From contig NZ_BMTO01000019.1 in the NCBI RefSeq assembly GCF_014649715.1, positions 61,408 to 125,407 of the forward strand: DNA of 64,000 bases. Direction: 5' to 3'. A program made the translations under genes and the position numbers. The notes under the pieces are model-generated. The model saw only the letters and a program-made list of their open reading frames with translations. It was not told the DNA's origin and ran no database searches. Below are positions 7,517-14,381 of the stretch, piece after piece; the first letter of the stretch is position 1; each line of letters begins with the position of its first letter. This DNA is from Streptomyces lateritius (GTDB lineage Bacteria; Actinomycetota; Actinomycetes; Streptomycetales; Streptomycetaceae).

Positions 7517-8772
7517 GCCGCCACCGTAGGGCCCGGCCGGCCGGCCGCGGTCCCGTACTCCCTCACCGGCACGGCGTGTGCCGCCTTCTGGATGTCGTCG
7601 CGGATCTTCTTCGCGATGAGGTTCTTCCACGGCGTGCGGGGGAGGGTGCGGACCATGAACATCCGCAGGGCGATCTTCCGGCGGGAGGAGAGCGTCATCT
7701 CCTTGGCGAAGCCCTTCGCGAACCTCTGGTTCAGCTCCACACCCGGCCGCATCTCCCGCTCGTACGCCTCGAACGCGACCCGGTGGTCGCCGTGCGCCGC
7801 CGCCAGTTCGCCCGCCAGGACGTACGCGCCGGACAGGGCGAGTCCCGTGCCCTGGCCGGAGGCGGGGGAGGCGCAGTGGGCGGCGTCGCCGAGGAGGACG
7901 ACCCGGCCGCGGGACCACCGGTCCATCTCGATCACGCTGATCGCGTCGAAGTAGAAGTCGTCGGCGTCCGCCGCGTCGGCCAGCAGGCGGGGGATCTCCC
8001 AGCCGTCGCCCGCGAACGCCCCGGCGAGCAGGCGCTTCTGTGCGCCGGTGTCACGGTGGTCGTACGACAGCTCCTCGGCCGAGGCGAAGACGAAGCAGTT
8101 CTTCGCCGTCCCCGCGCCCTGTCCGGCCGTGCTGTAGACGGAGATCAGCTTGTTCGGACGGGCGTGGTACGTCTCCCAGCGGGTGAGGCCCAGCCGGTTC
8201 GGGGCGGTGAAGATCGAGACGTACGCGCCCAGGTACCGCTTGAAGCGCTCCTCGGCACCGAAGACGAGCCGGCGGGTGTTCGAGTGGAGGCCGTCCGCGC
8301 CGACCACGAGGTCGAAGCGGCGGCGCGTCCCGCTCTCGAAGGTGACGTCCACGCCGTCCCCGTCGTCGTCGAGGGCGGCGATCGAGTCGCCGAAGACGTA
8401 CTCGACGTCGTCGCGGGTCCGCTCGTACAGGATCCGGGCGAGGTCGCCGCGCATGATCTCCTCGTCGCCCTCGACCCGGCCGCCGAAGATCTCGGCGGGC
8501 AGCTCCCCGACCGTTCGGCCCTGGTCGTCGACGTACGAACCGCCCGTCATGCCGGTGGAGTGGGCGCGGATCTCGTCGAGGATGCCCATGCGCCGGCAGA
8601 CCTCGACGGCCGTGCCGCGGATGTCGACCTTGTAGCCGCCGGTACGGAGCGCGGCGGCGCGCTCGACGACGGTGGGGGTGAAGCCGTAGCGGTGGAGCAA
8701 GAGGGCGAGGGCCGGGCCGGCGACGGAGGCGCCGGAGATCAGGACGGTCTTGTTCACGGGCGTGCGCGTCAT
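7513..8772 (-). CDS. FAD-dependent monooxygenase (PHBH/UbiH class)
   Basis: 419 residues. The Rossmann dinucleotide motif (VLISGASVAGPALALLL) is at residues 10-26, the mid-protein NADPH/FAD signature LVVGADGLHSNTRR near 160, and the second FAD motif VVLLGDAAHCASPASGQGTG near 290. This set defines group A flavin hydroxylases, which insert oxygen into aromatic or related substrates using NAD(P)H. It is the first gene of a two-gene operon with the PdxH-like oxidase. The upstream region has repeated TATAC/GTATA elements that may be an operator. The substrate is unknown. Confidence 0.88.
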   Translation of the reverse strand: MTRTPVNKTVLISGASVAGPALALLLHRYGFTPTVVERAAALRTGGYKVDIRGTAVEVCRRMGILDEIRAHSTGMTGGSYVDDQGRTVGELPAEIFGGRVEGDEEIMRGDLARILYERTRDDVEYVFGDSIAALDDDGDGVDVTFESGTRRRFDLVVGADGLHSNTRRLVFGAEERFKRYLGAYVSIFTAPNRLGLTRWETYHARPNKLISVYSTAGQGAGTAKNCFVFASAEELSYDHRDTGAQKRLLAGAFAGDGWEIPRLLADAADADDFYFDAISVIEMDRWSRGRVVLLGDAAHCASPASGQGTGLALSGAYVLAGELAAAHGDHRVAFEAYEREMRPGVELNQRFAKGFAKEMTLSSRRKIALRMFMVRTLPRTPWKNLIAKKIRDDIQKAAHAVPVREYGTAAGRPGPTVAA

Positions 8773-8825
8773 GGCAGGACTCCTCGTCGCGTGGCGTGCG
8801 GGCCTCTCCGGCCCCGCACCGACGA

Positions 8826-8867
8826 CTATACGGACGTCCTACACGGATGTATATGACGCTTGTATAG
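8826..8867 (-). promoter_or_regulatory. Repeated TATAC/GTATA elements upstream of the monooxygenase
   Basis: CTATAC (8826-8831), GTATA (8849-8853) and GTATAG (8862-8867) form nested inverted repeats in an otherwise GC-rich region, 55-95 bp upstream of the monooxygenase start. The segment 8827-8853 is a semi-palindrome with CGT/ACG matches inside. It is a likely promoter/operator; the regulator is not identified. Confidence 0.45.
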
Positions 8868-8881
8868 ATTTGACGGCGGCC

Positions 8882-10051
8882 TCAGTCCCGGCCGAGCACC
8901 ACCGTTCCCGAGGAGCAGAACCAGCCCCCCGTCCCCGAGGCCACCGCGAGCTGCGGAAGGCTCCCGTCCGCCCGTCGCACCTGGAGCCCCGGCGCCTCCC
9001 CGCGCAGCTGCCGCACCGCCTCCACCAGCAGGAACAGGCCTCGCATCCCGGGGTGACAGGCCGAGAGCCCGCCACCGTCGGTGTTGACCGGCAGCCGGCC
9101 CTTCTCCTGCACGAACGGACCGCCCTCCCCCTTGGCGCAGAAGCCCAGGTCCTCCAGCGTCACCAGGGTCATGTAGGTGAAGGCGTCGTAGATCTCCGCG
9201 AGGTCGACGTCCTCCGGCCGGACCCCCGCCCGCTCGAAGGCGAGCCGCCCGCTGACCGCCGCCGGGGAGACCGTGAAGTCCTCCCACTCCGACATCGTGG
9301 TGTGCGAGACGTGCTCGCCCGTGCCGAGGACCCAGACGGGCGCCTTCGCCGTGTCCGGTACGTACTCCTCGGCCGCCAGCAGCACCGCGCAGCCGCCGTC
9401 GCTGCGGATGCAGCAGTGGAGCTTGGTGAAGGGGTCGGCGATCATCGGGCCGTCGAGCACCTCGTCGACCGTGATCGGCTCGCGGAACATCGCCTCGGGA
9501 TTGTGCGCGGCGTTCGCCCGCGCCCGGACGGCGACCTCGGCGAGCTGCTCCAGGGTGGTCCCGTAGGTGTGCATGTGGCGGCGGGCGGCCATCGCGTACT
9601 TGGCGATCAGGGTGTGGCCGTAGGGGACCTCGAACTGCAGTGGCCCGCGCGCGCCGAAGGAGAGGTTCGAGGTGCGGCGACCGGCGCGGATGTCGGCGCG
9701 GGCGGTGGAGCCGTAGACGAGCAGCACGGCGTTGGTGTGCCCGGCGGCGATGGCGTCGGCGGCGTGTGCGGCCATCACCTCCCAGGTGGCGCCGCCGACG
9801 GTGGTCGAGTCCACCCAGCGGGGCCGCAGCCCCAGGTACTCGGCGACCTCGGCCGGGGCGAGGGTGCCGAGCCCCGCCGAGGCCAGACCGTCGATCACCG
9901 AGCGGTCGAGCCCGCTGTCCGCGAGGGCGCGGCGGGCGGCCTGGGCGTGCAGAGTGTAGGGAGTGGCCGCGTCGACGCGGCCGCAGTCGGAGAGGGCTAT
10001 GCCGACGGCGGCGACGCGGCGCCCGGCGCGGTTCCGTGAGGTGGTGGGCAT
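8882..10051 (-). CDS. Thiolase-fold acetyl-CoA acetyltransferase-like / lipid-transfer (Ltp-like) protein
   Basis: 389 residues of the thiolase superfamily, SCP2-thiolase/lipid-transfer-protein branch. Seen: VAAVGIALSDCG at the N-terminus, AEIYDAFTYMTLVTLEDLGF near 300, and VNTDGGGLSACHPGM near 335 replacing the GHPxGxSG motif of true thiolases. At the usual nucleophile position the sequence is VGGATWEV, with no Cys. A retro-aldol or other C-C bond reaction, as in the steroid side-chain aldolases Ltp2/Ltp3, is therefore as likely as thiolysis. No DUF35 partner is adjacent. The operator at 10056-10070 lies 5 bp before the ATG. Confidence 0.8.
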   Translation of the reverse strand: MPTTSRNRAGRRVAAVGIALSDCGRVDAATPYTLHAQAARRALADSGLDRSVIDGLASAGLGTLAPAEVAEYLGLRPRWVDSTTVGGATWEVMAAHAADAIAAGHTNAVLLVYGSTARADIRAGRRTSNLSFGARGPLQFEVPYGHTLIAKYAMAARRHMHTYGTTLEQLAEVAVRARANAAHNPEAMFREPITVDEVLDGPMIADPFTKLHCCIRSDGGCAVLLAAEEYVPDTAKAPVWVLGTGEHVSHTTMSEWEDFTVSPAAVSGRLAFERAGVRPEDVDLAEIYDAFTYMTLVTLEDLGFCAKGEGGPFVQEKGRLPVNTDGGGLSACHPGMRGLFLLVEAVRQLRGEAPGLQVRRADGSLPQLAVASGTGGWFCSSGTVVLGRD

Positions 10052-10055
10052 GAAT

Positions 10056-10070
10056 CTGACGGTACATCAG
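10056..10070. promoter_or_regulatory. TetR-type operator copy 1 (one mismatch)
   Basis: CTGACGGTACATCAG fits the 15-bp palindrome CTGACGNNNCGTCAG with one mismatch. It lies in the divergent gap between the thiolase-like gene (start 10051, minus) and the DUF1801 gene (start 10099). Confidence 0.6.
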
Positions 10071-10098
10071 ATCAGATGGGCCGGATAAGGAGCCAGGG

Positions 10099-10470
10099 AT
10101 GCCGAGAAGCGCGGCCGAGGATGTGGACGGCTACCTCGCCGAGATCGCGGAACCGGACCGGCTGACGGTCCTCGTCCGGCTGCGCGAGCTGTGCCGCACG
10201 GAGCTCCACGGCTTCGAGGAGGTCATGGCGTACGGCGTGCCTGCCTACCGGCGGCCGGGCGGCGAGCCGGAGATCGCCTTCGCCCTGCGGCAGCAGTACA
10301 TCTCCTTCTGTCTGATGCGGCCGGACGTCCGGGAGGTCTTCGGGGAGCGGCTGGCCGGCCAGGACATGGGCGAGGGGTGCCTGCGGTTCCGGCGCACGGA
10401 GAACGTCGACTACGGGCTCGTACGGGACCTGCTGCGGGCGACGGCGCGCAGGCCGGGTGAGGCTTGCTGA
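10099..10470 (+). CDS. DUF1801 domain protein
   Basis: 123 residues. The pattern of an N-terminal helix (DGYLAEIAEPDRLTVLVRLREL), FEEVMAYGVPAYRR, FALRQQYISFCLMR and CLRFRRTENVDYGLVRDLL is that of DUF1801/YdhG-like proteins, a small alpha/beta fold of unknown biochemical role. ATG 10099 has AAGGAG upstream. It is divergent from the thiolase-like gene and shares the operator region. A link to acyl-CoA catabolism is positional only. Confidence 0.75.
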   Translation: MPRSAAEDVDGYLAEIAEPDRLTVLVRLRELCRTELHGFEEVMAYGVPAYRRPGGEPEIAFALRQQYISFCLMRPDVREVFGERLAGQDMGEGCLRFRRTENVDYGLVRDLLRATARRPGEAC

Positions 10471-10541
10471 TCGTGGCGGCGCGCCGGCGCTTCTCCCGGG
10501 CGGCCTCCGCCCTCTGGGCTTCTGTCTCGCCCCGGCCTAAC

Positions 10542-10556
10542 ATGACGGGCCGTCAG
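10542..10556. promoter_or_regulatory. TetR-type operator copy 2 (one mismatch)
   Basis: ATGACGGGCCGTCAG contains the perfect core TGACGGGCCGTCA and differs from the consensus CTGACGNNNCGTCAG only at the first base. It ends 17 bp before the acyl-CoA dehydrogenase start. Confidence 0.65.
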
Positions 10557-10573
10557 ATACGGAGGGGAGCTCC

Positions 10574-11749
10574 ATGGACGCCGCCTCGACCGCCGAGCAG
10601 GACGAGATCCGCCGCACGCTGCGCGAACTGCTCGCCAAGCACTCCGGGCCCGCCGAGGTCCGCGCCGCCGTCGCGACCCCCGAGGGGTACGACACCGACC
10701 TGTGGCACCGGATGTCCGGCACGCTCGGACTCGCCGGGCTCGCCCTGCCGGAGGAGTACGGCGGTGTCGGCTGCGGCCCCGCCGAACTGGCCGTCGCCTT
10801 GGAGGAGACCGGCCGGGCCCTCGCCCCCTCGCCGCTCCTCGCCACCGCCGTCCTCACCGCCCCGCTGATCGCCGCCCTCGGCAGCGAGCGGCAGCGTGCC
10901 GCACTCCTGTCCCGCATCGCGATCGGCGGGCTGACCTGCGCACTCGCCGTCCCCGGCGGTTCCCTCGCCCTCGCCCTCGGCCTGACCGGGGACAACGCCG
11001 ACGACTCCTGGGCCGGCGGCGGCCGGGCCGGCGGCGTCCAGGCACGGACCGTGGAGGGGCGCACGCTGCTGTACGGGGAGGCCGCGCAGGTCCTCGACGG
11101 CCACAGCGCCGGGCTGCTCCTGGTCGCCGCGCACGCGGGCGGCTTCGCGCGGAGCCGGACCCTGCTGTTCCTGGTGCGCGGGGACGCGGCCGGTCTGGCG
11201 CGCGTACGGCTGCCGACGCTCGACGCGACCCGCACACAGGCCGCCGTACAGCTGCGGGACGTCGAAGGCGAGCTGCTCGGCGAGGATCCGCCGAACGCAC
11301 CGGCCGGCGTGCTCGGCGCACTCGCCGCGACGGGGCGGACGGCGGCCGTGATGCTCGCCGCCGAGGCGGTCGGCGCGGCCGGGGCGGCACTGGACCGCAC
11401 GGTCGAGTACACCGCCACCCGCGAACAGTTCGGGCGGCCCGTCGGCTCCTTCCAGGCGGTCAAGCACCGGCTCGCCGACCTGTACGTCCAGGTGGAGGCG
11501 GCCCGCTCGCTGGTGTACTGCGCGGCGCGCGAGGCCGGACCGGGCGGGCTCGCGCTCGCGGCGGCCCTGGAGGCACTGCGGACGGTGGCCGGGGAGACGA
11601 TCCAGCTCCACGGCGGGATCGGCTTCACCTGGGAGCACGAGGCCCACCTCTACTTCAAACGGGCGACGGCCGACGAGCTGCTCTTCGGGCCCGCGCGCAG
11701 GCTGCGGGCGCACGCGGCGGCCGGCCTGTTCGGAGAGGTGGCCGCATGA
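10574..11749 (+). CDS. Acyl-CoA dehydrogenase
   Basis: 391 residues. It has the N-terminal helical domain (LGLAGLALPEEYGGVGCGPAE) and the C-terminal FAD-binding helical bundle (YTATREQFGRPVGSFQ, KHRLADLYVQ, ETIQLHGGIGFTWEHEAHLY). The middle beta-domain is short and divergent, with no clear WITN-type flavin motif, as is common in actinobacterial FadE proteins that work on steroid or branched acyl-CoAs. It catalyses alpha,beta-dehydrogenation of an acyl-CoA with FAD. An operator copy lies 18 bp upstream. It is translationally coupled (ATGA) to the deazaflavin nitroreductase gene downstream. Confidence 0.87.
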   Translation: MDAASTAEQDEIRRTLRELLAKHSGPAEVRAAVATPEGYDTDLWHRMSGTLGLAGLALPEEYGGVGCGPAELAVALEETGRALAPSPLLATAVLTAPLIAALGSERQRAALLSRIAIGGLTCALAVPGGSLALALGLTGDNADDSWAGGGRAGGVQARTVEGRTLLYGEAAQVLDGHSAGLLLVAAHAGGFARSRTLLFLVRGDAAGLARVRLPTLDATRTQAAVQLRDVEGELLGEDPPNAPAGVLGALAATGRTAAVMLAAEAVGAAGAALDRTVEYTATREQFGRPVGSFQAVKHRLADLYVQVEAARSLVYCAAREAGPGGLALAAALEALRTVAGETIQLHGGIGFTWEHEAHLYFKRATADELLFGPARRLRAHAAAGLFGEVAA

Positions 11750-12231
11750 TGGCCGCCGGCCGAGAGCGGGTGATCCGTCTGATCCAGAAGGTCTCGTCGA
11801 CGCGGACGTTCGCGAAGGCCGCCCCGCACGTCATCCCGGCGATGGACCGGACGGTGCACCGGCTGACCCGGGGCAAGGTGCTGCTCAGCGCCCGGATGCT
11901 GCCGGGCGTGATCCTCACCGTACGGGGGGCGAGGTCGGGGCTGCCCCGGTCGACACCGCTGGCGTGCATGCCGGAGCGGGCCGGGACCTGGCTCCTGATC
12001 GGCTCCAACTTCGGGCGGGAGGGGCATCCGGCGTGGACCGCGAACCTGCTGAATAACCCGGACGCGGAGGTGAGTTGGCGCGGCGAGACGATCCCCGTAC
12101 GGGCTGAGCTGCTCGCCGGGGATGAGCGGGCGGCGGCGTGGCGTGCGGCTCTGGCGTTCTGGCCGCCGTACGCGACGTACCAGGCGCGGGTGGAGCGGGA
12201 GATCCGGCTCTTCCGGCTGACGAGGCGGTGA
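11746..12231 (+). CDS. Nitroreductase-family deazaflavin (F420)-dependent oxidoreductase (Ddn-like)
   Basis: 161 residues with the Ddn/FDOR-A signature: VILTVRGARSGLPRSTPLAC, TWLLIGSNFGREGHPAW and NLLNNPDAEVSW. Proteins of this split-beta-barrel family bind cofactor F420 and reduce quinones, enones or nitro compounds at the membrane. The start codon ATG 11746 overlaps the acyl-CoA dehydrogenase stop (ATGATG); a start at 11749 is also possible. fbiC, for the F420 precursor, is in the same window. A 12-bp-stem terminator follows. Confidence 0.85.
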   Translation: MMAAGRERVIRLIQKVSSTRTFAKAAPHVIPAMDRTVHRLTRGKVLLSARMLPGVILTVRGARSGLPRSTPLACMPERAGTWLLIGSNFGREGHPAWTANLLNNPDAEVSWRGETIPVRAELLAGDERAAAWRAALAFWPPYATYQARVEREIRLFRLTRR

Positions 12232-12292
12232 ACCGGGCCGGACGGCAGCCCCTGGCCGGGGGCCCGGACGTGACGGAGTCCGGACATGGGAA

Positions 12293-12331
12293 CGCCGACG
12301 GCGGTCTCTCGAAGGGGGGCCGCCGTCGGCG
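12293..12331. terminator. Bidirectional hairpin between convergent genes
   Basis: CGCCGACGGCGG (12293-12304) pairs with CCGCCGTCGGCG (12320-12331), a 12-bp stem with a 15-nt loop. It serves the operon ending at 12231 and the TetR gene ending at 12361. Confidence 0.75.
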
Positions 12332-12360
12332 CGACAGGACGGATGAAGGGCGCGTGCCGG

Positions 12361-13008
12361 TTACTTCGTCGGCTTCTTGCCCGTGATTCCCAGGTGCACC
12401 AACAGGGCCAGGTTGGGCTTGAGTTCGGCCTGCTTCACACCCCACGTCTGGAAGCCCTTCTGGTGGCCCGCCACCGAGGCGAGCATCGCCACGAGGGAGC
12501 CCGCCATGGCCGCCGGGCTGACGTCCTTGTCCACCTTGCCCTTGGTCTGGAGCTCCTTCACCGCCTCGGTAAGGGAGTTGGTGACGGAGTTCAGGATCTT
12601 CATGCGGATCTTGTAGAACCGTTTGTCCCCTTCGGCGGCCCCGAGGTCCACGACGCGGAGGATGGCGTCGTGCTTGCGCCAGAAGTCCAGGAAACCCTCG
12701 ACCAGTTCCTCGGAGGTCTGCCAGCCGGCCTTGCCGACCCAGGAGCGGCCGGAGACCAGTTCGGTCAATCCTGCGCCTTCCTTGGCCATTTCCTCCGCGA
12801 TCTCGAGAACGGCGCCCTCGACGTCGGGGAAGTACTGGTAGAACGTCGCGGGTGAAGTGCCCGCCTTGCGGGCCACGTCGATGACCTTGACGTCCCGGTA
12901 CGGCGAGGAGCTGAGCATCTCGCTGAGGCAGTCGAGCAGCTTCTGCCGCGTCGCCTGGCCGCGTCGTCCGGCCACGCGGCCGTCGACCGTGCGTACTTGT
13001 CCTGTCAT
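12361..13008 (-). CDS. TetR family regulator next to kbpA/afsK
   Basis: 215 residues. The N-terminal helix-turn-helix is well formed (GQATRQKLLDCLSEML, then VKVIDVARKAGTSPATFYQYF, with residues 20-65 as DNA-binding domain). The C-terminal domain (AILRVVDLGAAEGDKRFYKI, GSLVAMLASVAGHQ) is conserved-looking and may bind a lipid-like ligand. The start region overlaps a weak copy (13002-13016, 10 of 12 conserved bases) of the palindrome found before the acyl-CoA genes, so this protein is a reasonable but unproven candidate for their repressor. It is divergent from the VOC gene at 13305, with a 296-nt AT-richer promoter region in between and no other gene seen there. Confidence 0.88.
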   Translation of the reverse strand: MTGQVRTVDGRVAGRRGQATRQKLLDCLSEMLSSSPYRDVKVIDVARKAGTSPATFYQYFPDVEGAVLEIAEEMAKEGAGLTELVSGRSWVGKAGWQTSEELVEGFLDFWRKHDAILRVVDLGAAEGDKRFYKIRMKILNSVTNSLTEAVKELQTKGKVDKDVSPAAMAGSLVAMLASVAGHQKGFQTWGVKQAELKPNLALLVHLGITGKKPTK

Positions 13009-13304
13009 GCCGTCAGCTTACCGAGGGGTGATCGGGGCGCGATTCGGCCGACTGCAAATGGGGTGCGGGGGCACGTGCGCCCCCTCCCAGGGGCTCGGTG
13101 GCGGGTCGTCCTCAGGTCGGCCGTGGGTCCTCGGCGGCCCTCGGCGGGCCCGGCCGACAGGTCCGTACCCGAATAGGCTTATTAACAGCCTGTGGAAAAC
13201 TTCGGTGGACAACCCATGGGAATCAAGGGCCGCCGGGGACTTTCCTCCCCATCTGTTCGGTTTTGGGGTGTGCGGGGGAAGTCCCTGCGCCCTAGCGTGG
13301 AGCC

Positions 13305-14273
13305 ATGGCCGCATTCACAGAGGGCACCCCGTGCTGGGTGGAGGCGCAGCTCCCCGATCTCGAAGCGGGGAAGCGGTTCTACGGCGAGCTCTTCGGCTGG
13401 ACCTTCGACGACGACCGGGACGAGGCGCTCAGCGACGGCAAGCGGGTCGCCGGACTCCTCCCCAAGCGGGACGGCCGGATGCCCACGACCTGGACCGTCT
13501 ACCTCGCCACCGAGGACGCGGGCGTGCTCTCGGCGCGGATCAAGGCGGCCGGCGGGCAGATGATCATGGAGCCCTACCCCGTCGGCCGTTTCGGCGTCAT
13601 GGCGCTCGCCGCAGACCCCGGCGGCGCCGTCTTCGGGCTGCGGCAGGCCGGCGACGACGACGGTTTCGAGAAGACGATGCTCCCCGGATCCTTCTGCTGG
13701 ATGGAGGTCTACACGCGGGAACGGGACGCGGTCGACACCTTCTACGCCTCCGTCTTCGGCTACCTCGGCCGCCAGGTGGCGGCGGACGAGGAGGGCAGGG
13801 AGAGCGACTTCGACTACCGCGTCTGGTCCCCGCCCGGCTCCCGCCCCGGTGACGAGTCCGCCTTCGGCGGCCGGGCCGTCCTGACCGACGCCTTCCCGGC
13901 CGAGATGCCCGGGCACGTCCTCGTCTACTTCGCCGTCTCCGACTGCGACGAGACCTGCGCCACCGCCGTCCGCCTCGGCGGCCGCGTCACCAACCCGCCC
14001 TTCGACACCCCGCACGGCCGCATCGCCGTCCTCCACGACAACCAGGGCGCCCGTTTCGCGGTGCTCGCGGAGCCCGTGGACGCCGAGCGGACCGACGCCG
14101 AGCGGCCCACCGCCGAGGTGCCGGTCACGGACGGTGCGGCCCGGCCCGCCACTGAGCCCGCCCCTGCGCCCCCACGCCCGCCACGCGCCCTGTCCGCGGG
14201 TCCGGCCCCGAGCCGACCCCTGAGCCTGACGCTGGGCCCGGCGGGAAGCCGCCCGCCACGCCCGGCGATATGA
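13305..14273 (+). CDS. kbpA: Two-domain VOC (glyoxalase-fold) protein, KbpA-like AfsK-binding protein
   Basis: 322 residues. Two VOC modules are visible: residues 8-125 (CWVEAQLPDLEAGKRFYGEL, VYLATEDAGVLSARIKAAGG, ALAADPGGAVFGL) and 135-255 (SFCWMEVYTRERDAVDTFY, HVLVYFAVSDCDETCATAV, VLHDNQGARFAVL). The last 60 or so residues form a Pro/Ala/Arg-rich tail that looks disordered. In S. coelicolor KbpA (about 252 aa, from memory) is encoded directly upstream of afsK and inhibits AfsK autophosphorylation. The same position and comparable folded length support orthology here. The tail makes this protein longer than KbpA; whether it is translated as drawn should be treated with care. Confidence 0.72.
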   Translation: MAAFTEGTPCWVEAQLPDLEAGKRFYGELFGWTFDDDRDEALSDGKRVAGLLPKRDGRMPTTWTVYLATEDAGVLSARIKAAGGQMIMEPYPVGRFGVMALAADPGGAVFGLRQAGDDDGFEKTMLPGSFCWMEVYTRERDAVDTFYASVFGYLGRQVAADEEGRESDFDYRVWSPPGSRPGDESAFGGRAVLTDAFPAEMPGHVLVYFAVSDCDETCATAVRLGGRVTNPPFDTPHGRIAVLHDNQGARFAVLAEPVDAERTDAERPTAEVPVTDGAARPATEPAPAPPRPPRALSAGPAPSRPLSLTLGPAGSRPPRPAI

Positions 14274-14381
14274 GCTGACACACGCCGATCCGCCCCCGGG
14301 TTCGCAACCACCGCCTCGGACAGGAAGAATCAGGGCCACGGGGCCGTATTCTCATGGCCCGTACGGGGAGGTGGCAGGCAA

